In this document: piece after piece, positions 7,137-16,677 of the stretch
Numbering within the stretch: the stretch's first letter is position 1
How the letters are laid out: each line of letters starts with the position of its first letter
Assembly (NCBI GenBank): GCA_013416795.1
Contig: RQSC01000019.1
Coordinates: 83,499 to 102,723, forward strand
DNA length: 19,225 nucleotides
Reading direction: 5' to 3'
Origin: Prasinococcaceae sp. CCMP 1430
Lineage: Eukaryota; Prasinodermophyta; Palmophyllophyceae; Prasinococcales; Prasinococcaceae
Notes under the pieces: model-generated
What the model saw: the letters and a program-made list of their open reading frames with translations, nothing else
What the model was told of the DNA's origin: nothing
Databases searched by the model: none
Translations under genes and position numbers: made by a program

Positions 7137-9500
7137 TCACCCGCTGCTCAGAGCGATTGGTCTGCCTGCCGGAAGCTCTGTGATTGTGCGCGCGCGCGCA
7201 CCGGTCAGCATCGGGCTCATCACACTGAATGGCCCACGAGGCTTCGAAAGCGTGCGTGCAGCGCTCGCCGCCGCCACGCGCACGCGCGCGAAGGCGCGCG
7301 CGCACGCACCCCTGGGACCATGCTCCTTCACGATCCGCTCGACCTTGATCCTGCGCTCGCCGAAGTCCTTCTGCTGCCGCCAGACGAATGCCTGCCGCCG
7401 CAGGGCCTGGTTGAAGATGAACGCCTGCTTCTCACCCTCGGCCGCCGCGAGTCTGTCGAGCTCGGCGGGAGTCATCGCGGAGAGCAGCACGAGCGCGCCG
7501 TGGATATGCTTGGTGCGGCTCTGCATGGCGGCCTCGCGCGCGTCGGCGCTGGTGCCTTCCGGCGCTGCCGCCTCGGGCGCAGCACGCCCCGCCTGACGCG
7601 CCCACGCCAGCGCGGCACTGTCGGCGCGCTCGAGTTCCGCCGCGTCGCCGCTGAGGGCCGCCGCGCCACGCTTGCGCGCCTCCTCCACCGCCGCGTTGAT
7701 GCGCTTGGACATCTCGTTCGCGGGGCCCTCCAGGCCCCTCGCCCACTCCTTGACCGTCGGATACTGCCACCCGAAGTCTCCTTGCAGGCGCTTCTTGGCC
7801 TCCGCACGGCGCTCTTTCGTCCGGCGCTGGCGGTCGGACGAGCCGCGTCCCTCGAGCGACATGATGTGGTCCTCGAGCTCCCGCTGCTTGATCTTGCGGA
7901 CGCTGGCGTCGTTCGCCAGGCGGTCGAGGAACGCACGCGCCTGCATGGCGCCCTCCAGCGCCTTGCGCTTGCCCTCAACGCCGCCCTTGGTCTTAAGGAT
8001 GACCTGTATGTCCGAGTCGGACAGACCCAACGAGCCAGAGTTCGCTTCCAGCCCCTCGTCGAAAAGCTCCTCCTTGGAGAAGGCCCACTTGTCGTTGCCC
8101 TCGCCGCAGCGTGAGCGGATCTCCTCGCGCAGGAAGCGCTCGCGCTTGTTTGCGCTCTTCTTGAGCGCCTCGGCGCCGCCGCGATCCTGCTCCGTGTAGA
8201 AGCGGCGGCGGTCCGACTCGCGCTGCTTGCGCACGCGCTCGTCGCGCTTCAGGCGGTCCTCGAAGCTCACGGCCTCCTGTTCGCTCATGAGCTGCTTGGA
8301 CTTGGCACTGACGTACGGCTGGAAGGTGCACAGTTGTGCGGGCACGCTAAGGCCGGCGTCGTACTTGCGCCGGCCCTTGTTGGCGTCGCCAACAGGCCTC
8401 CAGCCGCTCTCACCGAGCCTGACATTCGGCACCTTGAGGCGGCGCGTCTTGAGCTTGGCCTCCGAGATGCCCAGTGCGCTCGCGAGGCGCTGGACCTCCT
8501 GCTCCGCGATGCGCAGCATCTCCTGCGCGCGCTCGGCGTCGTCTCGGCAGCGGTTGCACCGGACTAGAGCCTTGGAGAGCTCACGGTCCAGCTTGCGGTG
8601 GCGCTCCTCTTCCACATGCACGTGCTCGAGCGCGGCCGCGGCGTCCGCGATTGCCTGCTCGCGGCTGGGCTGCGCGCCCGCTCTCGCGCGGCTCAGCTTT
8701 GCGCTGCCAGGAACCGCACCGGCCATCTCGGCAATGGCCTGCGCGAGCTTCGCGCGGTGGCCGAGCGAGTCGATGCGCAAGTCCACACGCAGCTGCTCGG
8801 GGGTCAGGCTCAGCAGCACGATGCCATCCACGCAGTTGTGCGCGAACGTGCGGCGGTACTGCCGGAAGCCCACATGCTCCAGCCACAGCAGCACCTCTTC
8901 GACGGTCCAGCTCGATGGGGCCTTCTCGAGGGCGGCCTTGAGAGCGCGCTGCTGCGCGGCGGTCATGCCGAGGGGTTCGGACGGCCCCGCGTACGCGCGA
9001 CTGCTGTCGCTGGTGGACGGTCCAGCGGACTGCGGGCGGCGGCGCTGCTGCTGCTGGTGCCGCCGCGCGGCGAGCTCGGACGGGTGCACGTTGGCGCCCC
9101 ACGGGCGCGCGTGCAGCGGCTCGCCGCCCGCGGTCGACGGCCTCAGCGGCGAGGGCGGCGTGGCCGCCATCGCGACAGCCTCGGCGGCGGCATCCGCGGC
9201 GTCCGTGTTGGGAGCGCGCACGCTGGCGCTCGCCACGGGCTCCTTGTCGGGAGTCGGGACGATGTCTGCGTCGTCCTCGGCAGCGCCGGTGACGCCGGCG
9301 TCCGCGCCGTCCGGTACCGGGACTATGTCCGCCGCAGCGGGAGGTGTGGCGGCGATGGGATCCGCAGGAGCCGGCGACTCGACGGGTGCCCCTCCGGCAG
9401 ACGCTCCCGCCGCAGCAGCAGCAGCCAGAGCTTTGTCCGCCGCGCGGTCGAAGCTCGCCTCGCCCGCAAGCGGCGACGACGTGTACGAGTCGGACTGCAT
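7137..9500 (-). CDS. SAM-domain, coiled-coil protein of unknown function
   Basis: The N-terminal half is Ala/Pro-rich and low complexity, with ADIVPVPD and ADIVPTPD as a repeated motif. A sterile alpha motif lies at about residues 196-259, from SSWTVEEVLLWLEHVGF to LGHRAKLAQAIAEM; SAM domains usually mediate protein oligomerisation. The rest is long charged helix, including RKYDAGLSVPAQLCTFQPYVS and many Arg/Glu/Lys-rich stretches. I do not recognise the region after SAM. I begin at MQSDSYTSS (ATG 9500); an in-frame ATG at 9611 would add 37 Arg/Ala residues from a CG-repeat tract that looks like leader. Near the 3' end an intron 7309-7178 is likely (donor GTGCGT, CTGAC 26 nt before the acceptor); it is in phase, 132 nt and stop-free, so the stop at 7137 holds either way (743 residues spliced, 787 unspliced). 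It is divergent from the kinesin gene. Confidence 0.8.
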   Translation of the reverse strand: MQSDSYTSSPLAGEASFDRAADKALAAAAAAGASAGGAPVESPAPADPIAATPPAAADIVPVPDGADAGVTGAAEDDADIVPTPDKEPVASASVRAPNTDAADAAAEAVAMAATPPSPLRPSTAGGEPLHARPWGANVHPSELAARRHQQQQRRRPQSAGPSTSDSSRAYAGPSEPLGMTAAQQRALKAALEKAPSSWTVEEVLLWLEHVGFRQYRRTFAHNCVDGIVLLSLTPEQLRVDLRIDSLGHRAKLAQAIAEMAGAVPGSAKLSRARAGAQPSREQAIADAAAALEHVHVEEERHRKLDRELSKALVRCNRCRDDAERAQEMLRIAEQEVQRLASALGISEAKLKTRRLKVPNVRLGESGWRPVGDANKGRRKYDAGLSVPAQLCTFQPYVSAKSKQLMSEQEAVSFEDRLKRDERVRKQRESDRRRFYTEQDRGGAEALKKSANKRERFLREEIRSRCGEGNDKWAFSKEELFDEGLEANSGSLGLSDSDIQVILKTKGGVEGKRKALEGAMQARAFLDRLANDASVRKIKQRELEDHIMSLEGRGSSDRQRRTKERRAEAKKRLQGDFGWQYPTVKEWARGLEGPANEMSKRINAAVEEARKRGAAALSGDAAELERADSAALAWARQAGRAAPEAAAPEGTSADAREAAMQSRTKHIHGALVLLSAMTPAELDRLAAAEGEKQAFIFNQALRRQAFVWRQQKDFGERRIKVERIVKEHGPRGACARAFARVRVAAASAARTLSKPRGPFSVMSPMLTGARARTITELPAGRPIALSSG

Positions 9501-9519
9501 CGTGCGCCCCTGCGCCGCG

Positions 9520-9592
9520 CCCGCTCGCGCGCGCCCCCGCGCGCGTGGGCGCGGCGCGCGCGCGCGGCCGCGCGCGCGCGCGCCGAGGGGCG
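9520..9592. repeat. CG-dinucleotide-rich low-complexity tract
   Basis: The tract is nearly pure alternating CG with interruptions, immediately upstream of the chosen SAM-protein start. If translated on minus it would give an Arg/Ala repeat, one reason to prefer the ATG at 9500. Confidence 0.7.
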
Positions 9593-9876
9593 GAACAAAG
9601 GGAGTCGCCATCACCCCGCGCCCAAATTCAACTTTTTTTTTTTGGGCCCGCGCGCGGGAAAAAAAGCACGAGGAAAAATCCTTCCTCCGCGAGCCGTCTG
9701 ATGACGACGGGGGTAACAACGGGCGCCGCGCGCGCCCAGGAACCCACAGACGGAATCCACACAGAGTTCCACAAATGAGCGTCGCTTTAGTATATTTAAT
9801 TACATTCGAAATGGATTCCTCATTGCCGTCGACGCCACGCCCTCGCGCGGCGTGCGTTTTCATGGGCGGCCGGACA

Positions 9877-9915
9877 GAAAAAATGAAAAAGAAAAAGAAA
9901 AAGAAAAAGAAAAAA
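9877..9915 (+). repeat. AAAAAG homopurine tandem repeat
   Basis: Several AAAAAG units in a row on the plus strand form a homopurine/homopyrimidine tract in the divergent promoter. Such tracts exclude nucleosomes and can form triplex DNA; whether this one does is unknown. Confidence 0.85.
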
Positions 9916-9975
9916 TGCGACGCTGGCCGCACGGACGCGTTTCGACCTCGGCGCAGGCCAACGGTCGGCAGCGTC

Positions 9976-10010
9976 CTTTTTTTTTGCCTCTCTTTTTGGC
10001 CTTTTTTTTT
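9976..10010 (+). repeat. Paired T-runs in pyrimidine-rich block
   Basis: Two runs of nine T's flank the pyrimidine-rich segment gcctctctttttggcc. With the AAAAAG tract they make a second strand-asymmetric block, of opposite purine/pyrimidine sense, in the same promoter. Confidence 0.8.
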
Positions 10011-10263
10011 GGCGTTCCGCGTCCATGTTGATACCGTCCTGCACTTTCCGTGCCATTTTCTGTGTGTGGTGTGCGTGCGTGCCCAACGGGCGGGAGGGGT
10101 GCAGCTGCGTGCGATTTGACCTGGCTCGTCGGTGGGCGGGGGGGAATCGCGCGCGAAACGCCGGGGGGGAAAAAAACCGCGGCGCCGGTGCGCCACACCG
10201 CGCAGCGCCCCGCGGGTGTTGGGCCTCGCGGGCGGGGCCCTCGCCCGCAGGAGGCGGGGGCGC

Positions 10264-10307
10264 TGTGTGTGTGTGTGTCTCCCTCTCTCTCTGTGTGTGT
10301 GGTGTGT
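10264..10307 (+). repeat. GT/CT compound microsatellite
   Basis: A (GT)n run passes into (CT)n and back to (GT)n, about 44 bp, some 125 bp upstream of the kinesin ATG. It is probably in the leader or the promoter. Confidence 0.85.
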
Positions 10308-10431
10308 ATCGGGGAAGGGTTGAATCGGCGGCGCAGGTGCCAGCGGGCGGGCCGCGCGCGCGAGAGAGCTGCGATGGAGGAGGGAGGCGCGCCCGCCGCG
10401 CCCGAGCCTGCCACGCTCGCGCCGGCGAGGC

Positions 10432-13400
10432 ATGGCGAGGCTTGGCGAGGCGGGCGGCGCCGGCGCGCCGGAGGCCAAGGCGAGCGGGGAGCAGACGGGG
10501 GCGGCCGCCCAGGCTGCCGAGCCGGAGGACCTGCCCGTGCGCGTCGCGGTCAACGTGCGGCCGCTGATTGGCACCGAGCGCGCCTCGGGGTGCGCGCCGG
10601 TGCTCGAGTGCCGCGCGCCTGCGGCAGGATCCAGCGGCGATGCCACCATCGAGGCGAACGGCCGCACCTTCCCATACGACTTCGTGTACGCGCCCGGAAC
10701 TGCGGAGGAGCGCCTGTACGACGAGTGCGTCGCGCCTCTCGTGGAGGGGCTCTTCAAGGGCTACAATGCAACCGTGCTCGCGTACGGCCAGACGGGCTCC
10801 GGAAAGAGTGCGTGCCACCGCGCTGCTGACGACGCGTCGCGTGGCTGCGGCAGCGATGGCCGTGGCCTCGCCCGCGGGTGCTGACGGCAGCTCGTGCGCG
10901 CGGCACTACCCGCTTGCCCTTCCCGCGCGTGCGACACGCAGCCTACACCATGGGCACCGCTTACACGCCCGGCGCCCCCCCGCAGGGAGTGACGCCCCGC
11001 GCGATGGCCGACATCTGCGACCGCGCCGATGCCATGCGCGACTTCGCCGACGTCAGCGTGCGCGCTAGCTTCATCGAGCTGCATGAGAAGGTCATACACG
11101 ACCTGCTGGACACCAGCGGAAAGGGCGCCTCCGACAGGGTTGCCATACGCGAGGCCGCTGGGGGGGGCATCGTGTTGAGTGGCGCCAGCGAAGTCGCTGT
11201 TAGCACGGTGGCGGACATGGCCGAAACGCTGGAGAGAGGATCGCTCGCCCGCGCGACCGCGGCGACCGGCATGAACGCGCGCTCAAGCCGAAGCCACGCC
11301 GTCTTCTCCATCCACCTCGAGGCGAGGCGCAAGCCTGGCTGCGAGGAGGCCATGGCACGGGAGTACGTTGCCGCCAAGCTGCATCTCGTGGACCTCGCGG
11401 GTAGCGAGCGTGCCAAGCGCACCAAGGCCGAAGGCAAGCGCTTCCAAGAGGTGCGTTCCTTGCCCCACGAGTGCGCCGTGGCTTGCGTGTCCCGCTTGCA
11501 TGGGAGTGGTAACTGACACCCCCGCCGCGTTCTGCGTGCGCGCGTCCCATCTCAGGGCGTTCACATCAATCAGGGGCTGCTCGCCCTCGGCAACGTCATC
11601 TCTGCGCTTTCGGCCGAGGCCGAGGAGCGGGAAGGGACGGCTGACGGCGCCCCGGCCCCTGGACCTGCGGTGGCCAAGCGGCACATCCCGTACCGCGACT
11701 CAAAGTTGACGCGCCTGCTTCAGGACTCGCTCGGTGGAAACAGCCGCACGGTCATGATTGCGTGCGTGTCTCCCGCGGACTCAAACCTCGAGGAGACGCT
11801 CAACACCCTCAAGTACGCCGGGCGCGCTCGCAACATCCGCAACACGCTCACGGTGAATTGCGACAGCAACGCTGAGGAGGTGGTGCGCCTTCGCCAGCAG
11901 CTCGCGGCCGCCCATGCGACCATTCGATCGCTCAAGAAGCGGGCTCTCAAGTCGGGTGGTGGCGATTCCGGCCGCGGCGGCGGCTCCGGTGGCATCGGTG
12001 GGAACAGCGCTGCGGCGGCGAGGGAGATTGCGGCCCTACGCGCTGACAATCAGCGCCTGGCGGATGCCCTGATGTCCTCTCAGAGCGAGCTGGCGGCAGC
12101 ACTCTCCACCATCGGTGGCAACGGAGCGGAGGCGCTGTGCGGCGGTGAGATGAGCGCCGAGGAGGTCGACGCTGCCGGTGTCCGCCTCGCCGAGCTTAAT
12201 CAGAGCCTCGAGGCCAAACAGGCCACGCTCTTGCGTGTGAGCGCTGATGGCAGGCAGGTCGAGGTGCTGAAGGCGCACTACGAACGCCAGATGACCTCCA
12301 TTGAAGCCGAGCGGGCCACTGCTGAACGAGAACGCGACGAACTCATGAACAAGCTCGAACAGGCTAAGGGTAAGTCCGGCGCAGAGCAGAGCAAGCTGCA
12401 GGCCAAGTTCAAAGAAAAGGTGAAGGCCCTGGAGGCCAAGGTAGCCGAGCTCAACAGGAAGGCTCGTCAGGCGTCGCAGCTTGAGGGCCTGCAGCGTCGG
12501 TCGGCGCAGGCTGTCGCACGTCTGAAGGGCGATGTTGAGAGCATCAAGCGCCAGCGTGTGCAGCTGGAGCAGCGACTGCGTCGCGAGGCCAAGGCCTTCC
12601 AGAAAGATCTGCAGATCAAGAACAAGGAAATCATGAGTACTAGGCGCGAGGGCGAGAAGAGCAAAGCAAACCTCGCCAAGCTCAAAGGGCTCCACGAGCG
12701 CCAGGCCGCTGTGCTCAAGCAGAAAATGTCCGAGCTGGCTGCCGCATCTAAGCGACTCAAGGAGAGCGTGGATCGCCGCGCTGGTATCGCCGCGGACAAG
12801 AGGGAGCGGCAGCAGGCCCGTGCGGGTGTGTCACGCCCGTGGTCGTCCACCACCACGCGTCCCGCAACCGCTTCGTCTGCTCCTTCCATCACGGCGTCCG
12901 AACTTACGCGTCGCATTGAGGAGGAAGTCAAGCTGGCGGTGCAGCTCGATGGCGCGCGCCGAGGGCTCGCGGAAGAGCGGGCACGCCTGGAGCATGTCAC
13001 CGCGCAGCGCGACATCGCCCGGCAGGCATTGGGAGACGCGCGCACGGCTGGCGTACCCGATGAGGCCCGTATCAACGCGCTCAAGGCTGAGGAGGCGTCG
13101 CTCGACCTCGAGGTGATCGACGCTGGCGCTGCCATCGCGCGCGACGAGGCCACGATTGCTGCGGCGGAGAAGGCCCTGGAAGCCGCACGCGGTGCCGCCG
13201 TGGGCGCCCCGCGGAAGCGCATTGGCAGTGACATGAAGTCCTCCGCAGATGCATCGGCGGCGCTGGCGACCTTAGCCGACAAGCTCGTCGCGTCCGCGGT
13301 GGACGTCGCTTCGGCGAAGGAGGCACGCGGGGCGCTGGAGAGGCGCGCTGAAGCAGCTGAGCGTGAGCTTGCGGAGGCGCTTGAGCGCACAGCCGCGCTT

Positions 13401-14813
13401 GAGGCCGCAGCATCGAAGGCATCCAAGCGCGTCAGCCTGTGCATGACAGGAACGCCAACGCCCAAGGTGCACCCGCAGAGCAGCACGTCTCCTTTGATTG
13501 GTATGCGCACGCCTGGTCCCGCAGCCGCCCCTTCGGCCGATGACTCGGAGGAGCTAGCTGCACTCGGGCGCGACGTGCGCGCTAGTGTCATGGCTGCAGG
13601 CGGCTTGTTTGCCCAGGGCCTCGAGGAGGCGCTTGCGACGCCGTCCGTGCCTCCCGGTACAACCGGCCGCCGCGGATCAGTCTTCGAGCACCCGTCTGAA
13701 GAGGAGGCTGAAGGCGAGGCGGATGCGGAGGGTGAGCTGGAAGACGAAGACGTCACCGACATCGAGGAGTCAGACAGTGACGACACCATCGAAGACCCCA
13801 GCGATGAGGAGTGGCGCGCAACTCCGATGCACCGCCGACGTCCCGCGAAGCCCGTCTCGCATCTGCCAAACGCTGGTGCGCGCGCGACCTCTCGGATGGC
13901 CACCCGAGCGGTGGCGGCCGCGCGCCCCGAAGAGAATGCTGTGCAGAATCGTAGATACAGCTCGGAGAGCGACGGGAGCGCCGCCGGCGACTCACCGGCT
14001 AGCCTCGGCGCGAGCGATGCTTCGACAAGCTCAGGAGAAGGGGGGTCAAAAACGCGTGTGCAGCGCGCCGAGATCGTTGCGTATCTGAAGGAGAAGAAGG
14101 GCGTCACGCGTCTGCCGGCGCCCGTGGTCAACGGGACGGCCGTGTCGCTGCCCACGCTCGCCAGTGTCATCTGGGAGTTGGGTGGCCCGGCCATCGTCGA
14201 AGCCGAACGGCTATGGGATCGCGTGGCGGACAAGGTTGGGGTGGGGATGACCGGTGCACGCGCGACGGCGGCACGCGCGGCTGCTGGGGTGCACAGGGCT
14301 TATGAGCGGCACCTTGAGGACTTCTTCATGGAGTGGAACCCGCGCGAGGAGGAGGTCGCGGGAGGCGGCAAAAGCAACAAAGGCAAGCGCGATTCGGGAG
14401 GGGGGCGCAAGAGCCGCTCGAGCGACGCGAGCAACAGTAGCTCGCTTGCCAACAGGCCCTCGTGGGTGGACGTCGTGCTCACGCCCGCGACGCAAAGGAC
14501 GCCCAACAACCTCACGCCAACGTCGCGCCGCAAGGAACAGATCTCTCGTGCGGCCTCCGCCGACCAGAACGCGCAGGAGCCCGTATTGACGCCGATGTCG
14601 CAGATCAAGGGATTCGGCGGCTACCAGGAGGCCGGCCTGCGCTCGGTGCTGCGTGACGCATCCAACCACGCTACGCCTGTCACCGAAGCGCCCAGCCCTG
14701 CCACCCAGGCGCACGTGAAGTTCTCGCAGAAGCTGAGGGCGACCGAGCCCAGCTTGACCCTCATGGGCGAGATCCACAAGACGCCCATCGGCAAGCCCGC
14801 GTGGGAGTTCTAG
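10432..14813 (+). CDS. Kinesin-4-like motor protein with C-terminal ARID-like domain
   Basis: Exons 10432-10807, 10942-11450 and 11556-14813 give 1380 residues. Introns of 134 and 105 nt start GTGCGT and contain CTGAC; the joins restore GQTGSGKTYTMGT and GKRFQEGVHINQG. Motor domain about 36-393: [11 protein letters not shown]-loop GQTGSGKT at 119-126, switch I SSRSHA near 239, switch II DLAGSER near 276, [39 protein letters not shown] is typical of kinesin-4 (KIF4/KIF21, chromokinesins). A Gly-rich linker (427-449), coiled coils (about 404-420, 450-705 and 745-925) and an acidic block (1009-1048) follow. Residues 1132-1220 match [42 protein letters not shown]. The tail has many Thr-Pro sites. 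ATG 10432 is the only ATG in frame with the motor start; the ATG at 10374 is out of frame. I see no cysteine-rich KIF4 tail. The motor presumably moves on microtubules; DNA binding is inferred. Confidence 0.94.
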
Positions 14814-14979
14814 CGCGCGGGCGCCCCGGCCGCGCTCGCTCGCGCCCGCATTCGCCAGCATGGAAAAATTTGCCAATTTGTTCACACTTGTTGTCGTCCG
14901 GCGCGGCTGTTGGCCACAGCGCGCACTTTTTGCGCGCGCGGCGTGGGACCCAGGCGCCGCGGCGGGGCGGGGCAGGGTG
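14814..14979. promoter_or_regulatory. Tandem spacer, kinesin 3' end / lipase 5' region
   Basis: These 166 bp lie between the kinesin stop and the chosen lipase ATG. An AT-rich island (14859-14887, ggaaaaatttgccaatttg) inside GC-rich DNA is a likely promoter or upstream element and argues against starting translation at the ATG (14860) embedded in it. Confidence 0.45.
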
Positions 14980-16512
14980 ATGGCGCCCCTGGCGGCCGGG
15001 CACGTGCGCGAGGGCTCGGCGGTCGGCGCGACGGGCCTGCGTATTGCTACGTACGCGTGGGACGCGCCCGCAGCGGCGCGTGCGCTCTCGGCGAGCAACG
15101 AAAAGGGCGGCGATAACGGAGGCGCGGCGGGTGCGGCGGGGGGAAACGCGAGCGACGCGGGTGGCAGCGGCAAGGTGCGCGCGAGTGCGAGCGCGAGCGC
15201 TAGGACCCGGAATGCACTCGTCGCAGCGCTCTTATGGCTGACACCCCCCTCCGACTGCGCGCGCGCGCAGCCACGAGCATTCGTGCTCGCGCTGCATGGC
15301 CACGCCGTGCACGCGAGGTACGAGTTCATCCCGGCGTCGAAGCGCGGCGGCCCCCACGACGACTACTCGGAAAGCATCATCGCGCGCCTCAACGCCGAAG
15401 GCATGAGCGTGCATGCGTACGACCAGCAGTCCTTCGGCCTTTCCGAGTCGCGTGTGCCAGGTAAGCTCGCGCTCTTCTGCACCCACGTGCCGCGCACATT
15501 CTCACCACGGTCTCTCCGTACGTATGTGTATCGCGCGCGCACTCGGACTGAGCATCGTGTGCAGGGCTGCACAACGCATGCATGCGCATGCGCTCGGGAA
15601 AGAATAGCGCCCGCCCCCGCACTCACGCGCGCTGACGCGCGTGCACCCACACCCGCCCCAACAATGCCCTCGTGCGGTCAAGGATTCAAGGGTCGCGGAT
15701 TCGTGAAGCGCTTCGACGATCTGGTCGACGACTGCGTGGTCATGGCTGAGAAGCTGCGCGCTGAGGCGGACGCGTTGGGTGTGCCGCTGTATCTTCTGGC
15801 GTGTTCGATGGGCGGATGCGTGGGCGTGCGCACGATGCAGCGGCGACCTAAGCTCTTCGACGGCGCGGTGCTCGTGGCGCCCATGCTGTCGCTGGAGCAG
15901 GCCAAACGGCAGCCCGCCAATGCCGTGCTCCTCCCCGTGGTGGGATTGCTGAGCCGAGTTTGGCCCACGCTCAGGTGCATCCGCGCGCACACTAGAGCCG
16001 CCTTTGCGCGAGTGGCGCGCGCAACTGCTCCGTCGAGTCGCCGCTGCTGCCGCACGCGAGCTCCCTGACTGGCTGGACTGCGTCCCATTCTCTGCCCTGA
16101 CACACACTCACAACTTCTCTTCTCTTGTACCTCACTTGCTCTCAGGCTGCCAGCGGGTGCGGTGAACACAAAGTTCCCGTTCTTGCAGGAGGAGATGGAC
16201 CGCGACCCGCGCTGCCTGAGCTCGCGCACGGTGGGCACCACGGCAAGGATGGCGAACGAATACCTACATGCCACCGAGGCTTGCCGCAGGGACGTTGGTG
16301 CGATGACCACGCCCTTCCTCACGCTGCACTCCCACCAGGACACCTCGGTCGACCCGGAGTCGTCCGAGCACCTGCACGCGCACGCGGGTGCGCGTGACAA
16401 GGATGTGAAGTGGTTTGACGGGATGTGGCACAACCTACTCCTCGAGCCCGGCAAGGACGAGGTGCTCGATGAGATCGTCAGCTGGTATTCCGCGCGCGCG
16501 CCGCCGGCGTAG
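14980..16512 (+). CDS. Alpha/beta-hydrolase, monoglyceride lipase / serine aminopeptidase_S33 type
   Basis: These enzymes hydrolyse monoacylglycerols or related esters. Exons 14980-15460, 15683-15974 and 16146-16512 give 379 residues. Intron 1 (222 nt, GTAAGC, phase 1) restores SRVPGFKGRGFVKRFDDLVDD; intron 2 (171 nt, GTGCAT, phase 2) restores WPTLRLPAGAVNTKFPF. Both contain CTGAC. Fold markers: ATYAWD at the N-terminal strand, oxyanion motif LHGHAVHARYEF, YDQQSFGLSES, nucleophile Ser202 in LLACSMGGC, acid Asp323 in HSHQDTSVDP and base His353 in GMWHNLLLEPG. The nucleophile elbow is A-C-S-M-G-G, with Ala for the usual first Gly of GxSxG. The start follows the AT island; an in-frame ATG at 14860 would add 40 residues. 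A low-complexity insert (Gly/Ala/Ser) at about residues 45-75 precedes the catalytic core. Substrate not determinable from sequence. Confidence 0.87.
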
Positions 16513-16677
16513 TAGGCGTGCTGGCGAGGGAGTGGCTCGCGTGCTTTATGAGGTTCCCCGCGCCGCGCGCATATATGGGAGACACAGATGCCGCCGCCTG
16601 TTTTTGAAGAGGGAGTGTACATGAGTCACAGTACAGCGACAGAGCACGCGGGCGGCGCAGCGCAGCGCGCTCGCTCG
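16513..16677. other. Convergent spacer, lipase / PTRHD1
   Basis: These 165 bp between facing stops are shared by both 3' ends. A small AT patch (catatatggg near 16570) is the only feature seen. Confidence 0.55.

Larger units (their letters stand above)
9501..10431. promoter_or_regulatory. Divergent promoter region, SAM-domain gene / kinesin
   Basis: These 931 bp separate two start codons on opposite strands. From the SAM side come a CG-dinucleotide tract (about 9520-9592), a run of eleven T's (9633-9643), an AT-rich stretch around 9770-9820, an AAAAAG repeat (9877-9915), T-runs (9976-10010) and a GT/CT microsatellite (10264-10307). ATTTGAC occurs at 10114-10120. Long frames cross it on both strands only because stops are rare in this base composition. 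No defined transcription start is visible. Confidence 0.5.

Noticed and set aside
9612-9631. E2F-like site in GAATTTGGGCGCG (minus) just upstream of ATG 9611
   Set aside because: It differs from the E2F consensus by an extra G, and a single occurrence near GC-rich DNA is not convincing.
9501-10757. Minus-strand open frame continuing upstream of the SAM-protein start for another 400 codons
   Set aside because: It crosses homopolymer tracts, microsatellites and the kinesin's first exon on the other strand and encodes Arg/Pro-rich and poly-Phe/Lys sequence; it is open only because stops are rare in this composition.
10374-10829. Earlier ATG (10374) as kinesin start
   Set aside because: It is out of frame with the motor domain; 10432 is in frame and in a good context.
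14860-14979. Lipase start at ATG 14860
   Set aside because: The ATG lies in an AT-rich island that looks like promoter, and the 40 added residues show no family similarity; not excluded, since they could be a targeting peptide.
14211-15329. Minus-strand 372-residue frame over the kinesin tail and lipase exon 1
   Set aside because: It is antisense to two well-supported coding exons and composed of biased residues.
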